Assembly: GCF_000264995.1 (NCBI RefSeq)
Contig: NW_006767441.1
Coordinates: 686,787-750,786, forward strand
Source of the DNA: Punctularia strigosozonata HHB-11173 SS5
Lineage: Eukaryota; Basidiomycota; Agaricomycetes; Corticiales; Punctulariaceae
DNA length: 64,000 bases
Direction: 5' to 3'
Every line of letters begins with the position of its first letter. The stretch's first letter is position 1. The notes below the pieces were generated by a model. It searched no databases. It had not been told where the DNA came from and was given only the letters and a program-made list of their open reading frames with translations. The position numbers and the translations under genes were made by a program. Below, one piece after another: positions 11,985 to 23,454 of the stretch.

Positions 11985-14900
11985 CTATTGCAGCCCCGGC
12001 TCGGGCTGCGCGTGCCCCGAACTACCTTTCCTCAGGTTGGGTGGCGTCGCCCCGCTCGTCGTGCTCGCTTCGGGGGTCGGTTGCTGAGGCCCGCTGCCAG
12101 GGAATCCGGCAGGCATCCCCTGCGCCTGACCGTCCACGCCCGTCCCAGCGAATCGCGAGAAAAAGTTGTCCCATTGGCCTGCAAAAGCGCACCAATCCAA
12201 CGTCAGTCTCTCGCTATGTCTGCTGAGGATCGCCACGCACCCCAGTCGAACATGCCCCCAGGCAACCCCTCTAAAAAGCCCGTGTCCGCCATCGCAAACT
12301 GCTCCAGGCTCATGCTCGTCGCCGTCTGGTTCTCCGTCGGCACGTCCGCGTTCAGCACGTTCAGCACCTGCACGCTGTTCCCCGTCTGGCCTATCCCGGG
12401 GTTCATTGCTGGGTTCACGTTGGGCCCGAACCCGCCACCCCCGAGCGGGGTGATGTTCACCAAGCTGTTGTTGGCGTTGCCGTTACTGCTCGGACCCGCC
12501 ACAGCGCCGTTAGTGCCCGCTTCCTGCACCTCAGCCATGGTCGAGTCCTGCTGTGTCCGAACCTGCGCCTGACGAGCAGCTGTTGAGGCAGCGTCACCGC
12601 TCGCATCATCGCCATCTTCGCGCGCGCCGGGGTCCGCAGTGTCCTCACCTTCGGAGTCCTCGCCGTCGGAGCTCGCCACCACCGTTCCAGGCGGCAAGTC
12701 CGCGAGCTCGCGCTTGCTCGTTCCGTGCGCGACGTACACCCCTCCGCCCGGTCGCGATGGGTCCTTCTTGTACTCGAGCCCGCCAAGCGGCTGCTTGTTC
12801 ACGACGCCGCCCGTCGGGTTCAGCGGCGCCGCCGTCAAGTCGCTCGGCGGGCCCTGAGTCGCCTCGTACAGTAGAGTGATGATCTCTGCGGTCTGTGAAT
12901 ATTAATTATTATTTGTTGAGTATATGCGCCCTCGGAGAAAACACGGATTCTCCCGACCTTGCGACGCGCGGACATGTGATCGGGCGAGAGCGAGCTCTCC
13001 CATCGCCGCACGCAATCCCGCAATTGCCTCAGCTTCGCGGCCGCGTTCGCATCCTTGCGCCGAGCCCAGGTATGGTACTGGAATATCCGCGTTAAACACA
13101 TCCCCGATCAAAAGAATCGCATCAAAAGCGAGGAAAGGGGAAACCTCCTCGAGGGTAGGCCTAGATGCACACCTGAACGAGCGCACACGACGTGCTGGCA
13201 TACGCGACCAGCAACCAGACGTCGTACATCTGCTCATGCGAGTCGAGCCAGTCGATCGCCTCGCCCGTGAGCCGGATGAGGTTCGACCAGTGCTCGACCG
13301 TCAGCGAAAATTTGAGGTGTTCGGGGCACGAGTACGAGATCCTCATGAACACTCGCCAGAAGATCATGAGGACGCACGAATACAGCAAGTGCAGCAAACC
13401 TGAGATGCGCGCGCCGGCGGCATGTTGTCAGAAGCAGCGGGGGAAAGGCGGAGACGTGGTACACGTACCGGCTTGCCGGTTCCCGTCGATGCCACGGTAC
13501 TGGAGGTTGGGCGGAAGATTCGCCTTCCATGCCTCGATGTCATCCAACAGGGACTGCAAGATCTCATCCGTGGCGAGCATTAATCCCGAGGGGCTATCAG
13601 AAGAGTGGCGTCAGTCTGGTAACGTGTGAGTCAATGAAGATGTTCGCGTCACCTATAGACCGTCTTGAGCACACGTCCGAGCAGGATGCTGAGGCGCATT
13701 AATTCGTCCATGTACACGTCATTGGGGTCGCCGGATGACGGTAACCGAGCGTCGCAATCTTGGACATCGATCATATACGGGTGACCGTACGCCAGACTCG
13801 TCCTGAGAACACGACGTGAATTAGGCACTCACAGAAAGGATGTTTAATTAATGTATATATGCGCACCATCTATCTGATATGACGCATATCCCCCATAATC
13901 GCCGGCGAAGTTCGATGTCGCGTTTCACCGACTCTGCACGATGCAGGCCCAGGTCCTGCGCCTGTAAAAAAAAGAATAGAATACCTCCGTTAGCGATGAG
14001 TCCGCGCCGTCACGTTCCCACGCACCATCCGGATGGCACTGCCGAGGCGTATCCATAACGCCGACAGCGCCTGCGGTACATGCGCCGAATGGCAGTCCGC
14101 CAGCATACACAGGATCAACAGGGCTTGCACGTTGACGATAGACGCCGTCGAGAGCACCTCCTCGCCCTTGATCAGCCCGTTCACGGCGTACCTGACCGAG
14201 TCAAACACGCTTTGCGGTACCTCGCGCCTCGCGGCGGCGACGAGACACATCGAGTACAGTAACACCGGCGGCGGCTGCTGATTCGCGAGGAACTCGGTGC
14301 GGGTAACGACGGGCATGTTGGGCGCGACTTCATTGAAGTAGGCGTTGATGAGCTTCTCGATTACGTCGCGCTCGATTCGAAGGTCGAGCGGTTTGGGCGG
14401 CGCCGGGTGCGGGTCCTCGGGCGTCGGGGGGTCGTGGATCTGGATGAGGCCGTCACCAGTGCCGGATACTTCCCATTTGTGATGGTAGCGGGTGTCGTAA
14501 GACTCATATATGTGCGAAGAGAGGTTCACCTGCGAGTGAAGCAAGTGCGCGGGAGACGTCGGACCTGCGCAAAACGGCTCGTTGTTAAGATGCTGTATTT
14601 CCAAATACTTTCCTGCGTTTACCGTAGATCCGAACATCGCGTTCTCGGGGCGAGGACGTACGATCACGTTCTTCCTTATCCTTCTCGGCCGCTGCGGCGG
14701 CCTCCTCTTCGAGGCGCTTCTTCTTGAAGCGCGTCTCGGTAATGGGCAAGAAAAAGGTACAGTCGAACCCATACTGTTTGCAATGCTGGCAAACGGGAGG
14801 ATCCGCGTCGGTGAGGACGTCGCACCTGGACGACCATGAGCATCGATGAGCGCGGTCACGGCGACGATCGCGAAGACGCGACCGACGGCGAGCTCGTTGC

Positions 14901-15563
14901 GTACCTGATCTTTCGACTGCGACAGCTGTCGCAGGCGCGTTGAGTCTTGGTGCGCTTCTTCACGTCTGAAACGGGGGTGGTATGAGCACGGTGCGCGCGC
15001 CGGCGTCAGCGTCGGGGACGAGAAAAACACGCACCGGCCTCGTCCTCGGACGTCCTGTCGCCCGTGCCGCGGCGATCCGAGCCCTTGCGCTTGCGGCCCG
15101 ACTTGGACGCGGACGCGGACGACGGGGGCTGATCGGGCGGGGTGACGTCCTCCTGCGACGGCGGACGCTGGGGCGGGTAGGCGAGGATGCCCTGGGACTG
15201 GACGTAGGGCGGATAGGAATAGGGATGGGGGTACGGGTTGTGGGGCAGGTACGCAGCGTACTGGGGTGCTGTAGGGTGTGCCGGGATCTGGCCGACGTGC
15301 GGCGGGGGACCGGCCGAGGGCGGCTGCGGGTAGTGCGCGTAGGGGCCGCCGGGGCCGGGGTTGTAGGGCGGGTTCATGGCGGGGTAGGCGGGGTACGGGA
15401 GGAGGGGCGGCGGGGCTGTTCGGTCGGGGGTGAGCGTCGGGGGGGACGGCGAGGAGGAGGGAGGGGGATACGTGCGCTTGGGCGCGTCGGGCGGGCGCTT
15501 TGATTTTTTGCGTTTATTTTGCGGCAGGGGGCTCGGCAGCGGCGGCGGGTCTGTCGATTCCAT
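11985..15563 (-). CDS. Zn(II)2Cys6 fungal transcription factor with Fungal_trans domain
   Basis: This is a nuclear DNA-binding regulator. Exon 1 starts at the ATG 15561-15563 and encodes a basic and Pro/Tyr-rich leader with Lys/Arg clusters (NKRKKSKRPPDAPKR) that may be nuclear localisation signals. The binuclear cluster reads RACDSCRSRKIR | CDVLTDADPPVCQHCKQYGF then DC, with an intron splitting it at about 14.83-14.90 kb; all six Cys are present. A middle homology region follows (LINAYFNEVAPNMPVVTRTE, VNVQALLILCMLADC, then AQDLGLHR...WTSLAYGHPYMIDVQDCDARLP), typical of Fungal_trans. The C-terminal part is acidic (SSDGEDSEGEDTAD) and then Gly/Asn-rich, ending SLEQFAMADTGFLEGLPGG...DNFFSRF and a stop at 11985-11987. 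The target pathway is not deducible. Several introns are present. Confidence 0.88.
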
Positions 15564-17803
15564 CCCGTCGCACTTTTCTGTCAGCGGTGCAGAGGCTGAG
15601 GGCGACCGCCGCGGACCCAGCTCCTTCCCGCGCTGCCTGCTTGCGTAAGCGCCCGCGTACGTAATCCCACCGTCATCCGCCCCTGGATCGCAGATCTCCC
15701 GCGTGCTCCCACATTTGGGGCGCGACCGGACTGCCACGAGGCTACCGGTAGGCCTCCCGGCGTCCCGACGCGGGCAGACGCCGCTGCCTCGACTGCCACA
15801 GACCGCACCCTCTTCCTGCTATCAGCCCAGGGATGATGGCGGGCGCATATAGCCAGAGAGCAGCGCGCACGGTGATCAGCACAGAGTGTACCAGCACCTG
15901 CTGCGCATGCAGCCTGGAGACAGCCCTCGCTAGAATAACACTGAATAATTTAGTCGTCGTCCCCAAACAACCCCGACGGGCGCGCGCGCTGACCGCACAC
16001 AGTCATCGGAGAAACAGTTTAGCCTTTCGAACATCGAGAACAATCAAATCCCTTGTCCCGAACAAGGTTCAATTTTGATGGCGCACAGGAATCCTCATAT
16101 GTCCGCCGCACCCTTCTTCGTCTCTGAAACCCGGGCTCCAAATACATACTACTATGTATGTAGCGATCCCAAGCGTGATTCGCGAGACAAGACACCCAAG
16201 ACCGTCGAAATCTTGTCCGATCAAGAGACCCACTCTTGGCGACCGACCCACGGAGGAAATGCCACATTCCTCTGCGCCTCAGCGCCGTGTAACAGCGCGT
16301 CATCAAACGTGACCGGCCCGGCCAGACTTCCCGGTAACAAATCCATAGTACGTGTATGTATGCACTCCGAGTGCTCCTCCGAGACGTTTGAATTGCAACG
16401 CTGGCCTCGACGATCGTCTCGGACGAACGAAACATACAACGTCGCCAACTCAGGGCTGCGGCTCATGCTGCGGTCATAACGTGGTGTTTTGATTCGACGA
16501 TAACATCTCGCTTCTCCTGCTCGCCTTCATCTTCTATCGAATATCTTCTTCACCTGATTCGTGCACGAACCTTACCGCCCTTCAATCACAAATCCTTTCA
16601 CTGGCCCTCGCCGACCCACTGCTGCGGATCCCGGATGTCACCCACCCTACTTTGCACGCTCTCTACCGTTTCGCCACGCGCATGCACACCTGCACAACAC
16701 CTCGGTCGATCCCTCCCTTCTCCTCCTCCCCGACGAATAAACTCCGCGCTGATCCGATGCCCAATCATTAAAAGAAGCTCCTGCAGGGTCCGCTGCCACC
16801 GGTGGGCGAGCAGCGCCGCCCGTCATCGCCACCCGCGCTCCAAGGCACGACAAGGTACCAAAATCCCGACGCAAAAGACCCCGGCGATCCATACCAGGTT
16901 ATCGCCATGCTTAATTTTCGCGACATATCCGTGTCTCCGAGGCTTTTCCATCGCGAATCAGATAAACCTAGTGGCCATGATCCCCATCACGCGGCGACCC
17001 CGTCCTCTCGTCAACCTCCCAAAGTTGCATCGCGGCGTCTGTCTGGCAGCGCGGGATAAAACCGCACGCCGGTGCGCTCGTCGCACAGCTCCGCGATGGC
17101 TTCACATGCAGCACAACTTCCATCCTAGGCCCAGTTCCCCTAGCTCGAGCTCACTGTGGGCAGCACGCCATAAGCTATCGCACTTCTCCGTCAACAGCCA
17201 CCTCGAACGCTGTGACATTGCCCTATCGCACGCAAGTTGGGCCAGCGGGCGCGCACGCAAGTTGGGCCAGCGGGCGCGCACGCAAGTTGGGCCAGCGGGC
17301 GCGCACGCAAGTTGGGCCAGCGGGCGCGCACGCAAGTTGGGCCAGCGGGCGCGGTTAGTCCGAACACCGTCTGCAAAGAACGCCGTCCGGCTCTCCGTGT
17401 ACATCCGCCCTCGGTACCACGCGCGTCGGACACAATTATGTCTAGGGTGCGAGCTATATACGGTTTCCTCCTCCACGCCACCGGCGCCTTCCCATCCAGA
17501 GAACAAGGGCGCGAGACCGCGCTTTTGGGAGCGAGTTCACCATGGGTTGGCCAGAGGCTGGACGTCGACACGCATCCCCATATAGACATATCAAACGGGT
17601 CCTCGTCCGCTCGCACGCCTATGCGGAAAGGCAACAGAAACATTAGGAATTGCACACAGAAAGCGATAGCGTATAGAACAAAATGTAACAATCCCACCGG
17701 TACCCTCCAAGAGCCAGGAACAGACATCAATAATACCGATCAGATCTGGGAACATAACCCGCAGCAGAAACGAGCGACGACAATCAGAAGAAACGGCCCG
17801 TCG
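15564..17803. other. Gene-poor 2.2-kb region upstream of the Zn2Cys6 factor
   Basis: Open frames here are GC-rich and low in complexity and match no family I recognise. The longest, plus 16635-17585, exists largely because a 25-bp repeat and GC-rich sequence avoid stops. Likely contents are the long 5' regulatory region of the transcription factor and the 3' flank of ERF2. Confidence 0.5.
17228..17353 (+). repeat. 25-bp tandem repeat, five near-perfect copies
   Basis: The core CGCAAGTTGGGCCAGCGG recurs at 17231, 17256, 17281, 17306 and 17331, an exact 25-bp period with no mismatch inside the array. Because 25 is not a multiple of three, any translation cycles through three frames every 75 bp. 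It lies in a gene-poor region between two minus-strand genes, in the 3' flank of ERF2. This is seen directly; its function is unknown. Confidence 0.95.
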
Positions 17804-20018
17804 TCATCCTCTGACGACGGCAAACCCTTTGTGACCCGTCTCGAGATCGTTGCCTTCCCACTGCGCAAGTCCCGGGTTCACCTTGCGCTGGTCGACCGTG
17901 GCGGTTCCATTCGCATCCAACCACGAGTAACCCGTCGGTCTGCACAGCACGTTCACAAAGTTCTTCCGCATGCTCCCATGCGAGAACGGGTTGGGTGGCG
18001 GCGGGCCGGGCACCAGCGTCTTATGCGCCTGGTTGCGTATCTGGTCACAGACGGAATCAGATCGGGCAGATAAACGCTGCGAACTGAATTATATCGTTAC
18101 CTGCTCTATGGTAGTCACGTTAAGCAACAGGAGCTGGACGATGTGAAATATCAGCCGATGTTCGCAACCGGGACCTATCTGCACACTCACCCGCAAGTGA
18201 TAGATTAAAAGAGCGGTGACGGGCCAGATGACCACAATCGAAAGACAGAACGCTACTGCGCTGCCGGCGCCCTCGCGTAGCGCATGTTGGAAGTTGACGT
18301 GATCCCTCCGTGTCAACCACCAGAGGTGTAACGCAGAGGTAACGATTACGAGTGCTAGAGTGGTGGTCTAGACGAAGCGACGTCACCGCCGCTTCCACGG
18401 GTCGATTTTGTGCTAAAGTACTTACGGCAGAAGAGAGGAACGTAAAGAAGGTTGTATAATTGCGCCTTCCAACACAGTTGTTCACCCATTGACAGTGGTG
18501 GTCACAACCTTCAACGCAGTTGTCACACTAGTAGCAGCCCGTGTCAGCGTGCGCCGCCGCATAACGAGACAACGTGACGATAACCTACCATTTTACAATG
18601 GCTCGACCTCGGTGGGCGATAGATTTTGCAAGTAACACAATACTTGACGCGGACGCTAGGGTAGAAGAGGGCGGTTTCACTCGCTTATCTGTAATCGTTG
18701 GGTAATATGTACGTACGAGCCGGCGCGAACCTTTAGGTCCCTAGGAAGCGGAACTCGCGAATTGTCATCGGTGGTCGAATTCGCGGCCATCGGAGGGTCC
18801 AGATCCAGATCCCTCGGTAATATCCCGGGGTCGCGCATGGCCTGATAGCAAGACGTCAGCGAAGCGGAGACATCAGCGGTGACGAAGTTGCCATACGGTT
18901 GCCAGCATGCTCGAAAGGGTGAGCAAACACATGTACGCGCCCACAGCCGCCACTGCCGGACTTTCATGGTGCCACCACCACACGCAGGTCGTACCGAACC
19001 ACACACCGGATATACCTAGCGCTACTGTAAAAGACGATATGAACGCCCACGGTTGGTCGCCTCCAGTCAAGACATGTCCGCCCAAGAAGAAGCGATTCCT
19101 GGACGGATGTGTTTGATAATTGCGCATGGGCTTTCCCGTCCTTTCGTCGATTCTGGGTACTGCCGATAACGGAGGGTTGTCCGGAGGTGGAATGGGATCA
19201 AATTCGTAGTCAGATCGATGTCGGAGCGATGGCGAGATCGAGGGCTCGTAGGGGGGAGAGAACGACCGCTTGGCTCGCGGTACCAGGTGGTCGTTGTCTA
19301 TCGCTTTGCCTTCGAATAGTATAGGGGACACGGGACTGGCACCGTCCACTTTGGTTTCAATAGTAGGCTTCGAGAGAGACTTTCGGTGGCCGTCAAAGCT
19401 GATTCCCCGAAACAACCGTTCCAAGCTATTCCTCACCGCTCCTCCCTTCGACCCTCCGGATGACCCTATATTCAGAGGTGGTCTAGGTTCGTCGACGACA
19501 GTTGGTAAAGGATGTAACTTCGGTTTGTGAACGGTGGAACGGCCGCCAATAGGCAAGAGGGCTTCTCGGCTCTGTTTCGTTCGTTTGCTTGCTTCTGACT
19601 GTCGAGGAAGGTCTTCCGACGTGGACATGGGATCTTCCTGGGCGGAAAGGTCGGACACGGCCGAGAGCCGCTTCTCCATGGACGCCATCGGCATGGAATC
19701 CGACTGCTCGTGCGAAGAGTCGGTTGACATGGCAGAGGCGGGTCTCACCAGCGAGGAGGGATAGTTGGGACGCGAAGGACGGAAGAACGACGCTGCGGGG
19801 AGCACTCCGCCGGCATGGGTGGCGCTGGTATGATGGAAGGCTGTAGAGGTGGGCGAAGACGGGGGCTCTCCTGGTCTTGAGGCTGACGAGACAGCAGACG
19901 CGGTCCGCGTATGTGTAGAGGCCGCGTGTGTGCGCGGTGTTGGTCCGATCGGGAAGCGCTGAGGAAGAGGTGCAACGAGGTCGTCGGTGCGAGACAGTAA
20001 AGAGTGTGGAGTCGACAT
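17804..20018 (-). CDS. ERF2: DHHC palmitoyltransferase, Erf2-like
   Basis: This is an integral membrane S-acyltransferase, probably in the ER or Golgi, that palmitoylates cysteines of Ras-like substrates together with an Erf4/Shr5 partner. The start is the ATG at 20016-20018. A disordered Ser/Pro-rich cytosolic leader of roughly 300 residues precedes [21 protein letters not shown] and two hydrophobic segments near 19.0 kb. The cysteine-rich domain is spread over small exons ([40 protein letters not shown]), with the DHHC codons at 18492-18503 intact. Two more membrane segments follow (near 18.4 kb and 18.2 kb). The C-terminal [20 protein letters not shown] and TGYSWLDA blocks are characteristic of Erf2. 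The stop is at 17804-17806. All catalytic residues are present. The long leader is the main difference from the yeast protein. Confidence 0.9.
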
Positions 20019-20307
20019 CGACAAAGTGAACAGGACAAGAAGAACAGCAACGGTATTGGTTGGTCGGTTGGTTTCGCCTAGAATATGATAAGACTGGTCG
20101 TCCGCTGGGCGGTTGGTGTGGCTTCGGCGGAACCAACGCCCAGTCAGAGACACTTACCCCGAACACAAGCGGACGAAGCACAGCACATGCCGCGCGCGGG
20201 AGGGCGTGGGAACGTGTATTATAACCAGAATCGACGAGGGCTGCCTACTACATGATTGATGATATGGATACAATGGATACTCATGGATACAAAGGTCCGA
20301 ACTTAAA

Positions 20308-21951
20308 TCAAACGACACCTTTCACCGCCCACGCAAAGTGCCAACGCGTATACAGACGGGCGCGCCCTTCCCTCAGCTCTGCTACCGCGAGCTGCTGAAT
20401 CTGCGCCAATAGGTCGGGTGTGTACCCGAAGCTGGTTGAGGTCAGCATACTGCAAACGAAACACAAAGATGTGATGTACTCTACGAGTAATGGAGTCATG
20501 CCCATGATATGTCTCGTGGTGTTCTTGAGCAATAGCTCGCTTAACATCTTTTGCTCAGGGGTGAGCCCTATTGAAAACCCGTCAGTCATCGGAGCGCGAT
20601 TGCAACCATCGCTTCGTACCTTTCGGCCATGGCCCGATAGGTATCCAAACCTTGGTCCACCCTCGATCGGTGAGACCCGAGATGGCGTCCAAGTACTGAG
20701 GGTTCTGGGATCTGATCAGTGACGTCGCTTCCATTTCGACGAGGGAATAATGTTACCAAGTCGCACACGTCCAGGTTGCCTCCGCGCGCCTTCATAGCGT
20801 TCCAGGCCGTAAAAAATATTCGTTGAGTCCAAGAGAACCCTGGCTGTCCTGGTTCGAGAGCGGGCATTTGATGGTAGTGCTCGTCATAAAGACGCAGGTC
20901 TCCATCGGCCAATACGAGAACTCCGCCAGGGCGGAGAGCTCTTACCATCTCGTCTAATAAGCCCTCCCAGTCCCTGATCTAAGATTCAATAAATGACGGA
21001 GTCCTTGAGCTCACTCCATTGCGGGTAAGTGAACGACGGGAACGTACACCAGCCGAGACTGCGCGGATATGCACGAGGTTGAAACTGTTCTCGAAGTGGG
21101 GAAATCCGAGATTCGCCTGGAAACAGCGGTGGACCATGAGGTCACATACTTCTGTGTCAATGGTGAAGGTTCTTACGTCGTCAATTTCGAACCTATCGCA
21201 GAAGCAACCATCAGCGAAGCCATCATTGACACGAGTATCCGTGCTCACCGGCAATTAGGAGGCATTTCCCTGATCAGATTGTTCAGCACGCAGACATTTC
21301 CTCTGCTCCCGATACCTCATACTCGCCTTTGTGTTTTCGGAAGCACCAGATCTACCCCTGTTACATCGCAATGAGGGTACTCATTGGCCATGTCCAGAGC
21401 CCTGGAGCCATTGAGCAATTATATCATCAATGTGTGCCATCGACAGGCTCACCAGCTGCCGCTGCCTGTGCCGATGTCACATATAGCTGGCCGTGAGCCG
21501 TCTGCTCGTGGCTGAAGAGCCCGCTCCACTAGCTCTCGGGCAGGAAACAACCCGCCTAAGGCGTGCTTATACATCTCGTGTTGTATGTCGAGGCGCTCGT
21601 GCTCTTCTTGGTCCTGCGTAGATATTGTCAGTGTCAGGCACCAAAGATGCCATACGGTACCACGAACATACCGCCGGCAGCATGTATGTCTATCATACGC
21701 GGATCTGTCAGTGGCGTTGTCTATTGTCGTCACGCATACACTCACTTCATTTTGGCTGTTGAGCAATCTGCCGTGTAATTGCCGTATCTGAAACACCCTT
21801 CGTCAATCGCGGAAATCAGACATTCACTACTGAAACTTGAGCGCACGATGAATCGTTCGTCAACCGACGGGTGGAATGAATAGAGTGATGGAGCAGGACT
21901 GAGCCTTCCATCGGCCGTTTCGTGCTCTCCATGCACATGCTCGTCGTCCAT
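20308..21951 (-). CDS. SAM-dependent class I methyltransferase (fungal UMTA/LaeA-type)
   Basis: This is a Rossmann-fold methyltransferase using S-adenosylmethionine; the substrate is unknown. The start is the ATG at 21949-21951 (MDDEHVHGEHETADGR). Motif I is CDIGTGSGSW, continuing across an intron into ALDMANEYPHCDVTGVDL, where the acidic Asp should bind the SAM ribose. A later post-motif segment, MVRALRPGGVLVLADGDLRL, is typical of class I enzymes. The C-terminal exons (ICDLVTLFP-type region, then GLTPEQKMLSELLLKNT and the stop at 20308-20310) match the general layout of fungal LaeA/UMTA-like proteins. That family contains both secondary-metabolism regulators and small-molecule enzymes, and no biosynthetic cluster surrounds it here. 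Several introns are present and the exact joins near 20.6-21.4 kb are uncertain. It is divergent from UBC9. Confidence 0.8.
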
Positions 21952-22078
21952 GAGCGAACGATGTCCCGGGAAGGGTCAGGGCGCGTGTGGGGAACGAAAG
22001 GGAGACACTCCGGAGAACGAACAGCGGGGGTATATATGCAGGCCACGCAGCAAAGACTGAGGTCCGCCGGTCTAGGAT

Positions 22079-22153
22079 GAGGAGACCTGCTCCGCCGATT
22101 GGATGTAAAAGACCCGGGGTAAAATCTAGCATGCAGATGTCCCGTTCGAGACG
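22079..22153 (+). repeat. Degenerate promoter repeat, copy A
   Basis: Shares GACCT, CCGCCGAT, TAAAAG, CCCGG and CCCGTTCGA in the same order with copy B at 22391-22457, 311 bp away. Similarity is partial, suggesting an old duplication. Confidence 0.5.
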
Positions 22154-22390
22154 CCTCGCAGGTCCAGGGGTACGGCACGCCCGCGGTGCCGATCTTATAG
22201 CAGGTTACTCCTGCTGTTCCTTTGATAGGATCTGGATCAACCTCGCCAATCTTTGGTCGGTGCACAGCTGTGCCCTTTGATCGAAGATGCAAAGAGCCGT
22301 TCGATAAAGACTCGGATATGAAGTACACGAGACGAAAGAGAGCGGTCGGCGCGATTTTGCTCGAGGTGCCGGGGCAGCCCACATTGGACT

Positions 22391-22457
22391 CGAGAGGACC
22401 TCCGCCGATGGGGCAATAAAAGGATCCCGGATTAGGCAGTATTCCCGTTCGAAATCG
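22391..22457 (+). repeat. Degenerate promoter repeat, copy B
   Basis: Right-hand member of the pair with copy A. It includes ATAAAAGG, a TATA-like element upstream of UBC9. Confidence 0.5.
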
Positions 22458-22612
22458 AACAGAGGAGAAGAGCGCAACACGGACGCACGCGCAAAAGGCG
22501 TGGAGGGGCTGTGAGGGCTGGCACCGCCATCGCCCACCTCCCCGTGTGCCGTTCTGGCCACTTCAAGCTTCAAGTTTGCAGCAGTTCCCTATCACTGACT
22601 TCAACGACGATC

Positions 22613-23454
22613 ATGTCTGGCATCTGCAGAACGCGTCTTGCCGAGGAGCGCAAGCAATGGCGTAAAGACCATCCATTTGTGCGCCTTGTTTTGTGACGGC
22701 GTGGCGATCTTGTTGAACGCGCTCTGCAGGGATTTTACGCGAAGCCCGCTAAGGCGGCGGACGGCTCGATGAATCTCATGGAATGGGAGGTGGGTATCCC
22801 GGGAAAACAGGGCGTAAGTAGTCATGATAACCGGTGTCCATCAGCCGGTCTCAGGATATGCTCTCTTACTAGACTGCATGGGAAGGTGGAGTTTACAAAC
22901 TAGTCATGATTTTCCCCGAAGGTGCGCCCCCACTCGATGTCCCTTTTTGACCCGTTGACCCCATTATTCAAAGATTACCCCTCAAAACCGCCCAAATGTA
23001 CGTTTCTTCTCTCGATCGAGTACAAACAGATAATGGATTTCATAGGAAGGCAAGTTCACTCCGCCGCTCTTTCACCCGAACGTGTATCCTTCTGGAACGG
23101 TCTGCCTATCGATTCTCGATGAAGAGAAGGCATGGAAACCGGCTATCACAATCAAACAGGTATGTACGCACCGTCCTCTTCTTCGCTGACTAATCTGCCA
23201 TCGCAGATTTTGCTCGGGATCCAAGACCTGCTGGATGACCCCAATGTGCTTGACCCAGCCCAGAGCGACGCATACACCATGTTCAAGTGGGTTGTTTCCA
23301 CATGATGAGCCACAATATGATACTGAATAAATGCGCCAGGAATGACAAGACAGCATACGAGTGAGGCACTCTTTCGGTGATTTATGCGCGCATTGACTCA
23401 TGTTTATACAGGAGGCGAGTGCGCCAGCAAGCCAGAGATAACATCCCGAAATAA
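22613..23454 (+). CDS. UBC9: SUMO-conjugating enzyme E2
   Basis: This E2 accepts SUMO from the Aos1-Uba2 E1 and transfers it to lysines on target proteins, mostly in the nucleus. Exons give [20 protein letters not shown] / [19 protein letters not shown] / [16 protein letters not shown] / DYPSKPPKC, then [19 protein letters not shown] with the active-site Cys codon at 23103-23105. [24 protein letters not shown] and the C-terminal [13 protein letters not shown] follow, with a stop at 23452-23454. The N-terminal [17 protein letters not shown] and SMNLMEWE blocks are specific to Ubc9 among E2s. Length (about 157 residues) fits the family. The gene is split into many tiny exons, including a 24-nt exon (22974-22997) and a 21-nt exon (23340-23360). 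The start is the ATG at 22613-22615. Confidence 0.97.

Larger units (their letters stand above)
21952..22612. promoter_or_regulatory. Divergent promoter between methyltransferase and UBC9, with duplicated module
   Basis: 661 bp separate the two start codons. A degenerate direct repeat of about 60 bp lies at 22079-22153 and 22391-22457. Each copy has GACCT near CCGCCGAT, then an A-rich TAAAAG core, CCCGG, and CCCGTTCGA. The right copy contains ATAAAAGG about 190 bp upstream of the UBC9 ATG, which could act as a TATA element. Function is inferred from position only. Confidence 0.45.

Noticed and set aside
14982-15503. Plus-strand Arg/Gly-rich ORF
   Set aside because: Antisense shadow of the Pro/Tyr-rich first exon of the Zn2Cys6 factor.
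16635-17585. Long plus-strand ORF (316 codons) containing the 25-bp repeat
   Set aside because: The frame is compositionally biased (Arg/Ser/Pro/His), includes the tandem repeat, has no recognisable domain and competes with antisense frames. It is best explained by GC-rich stop-poor DNA.
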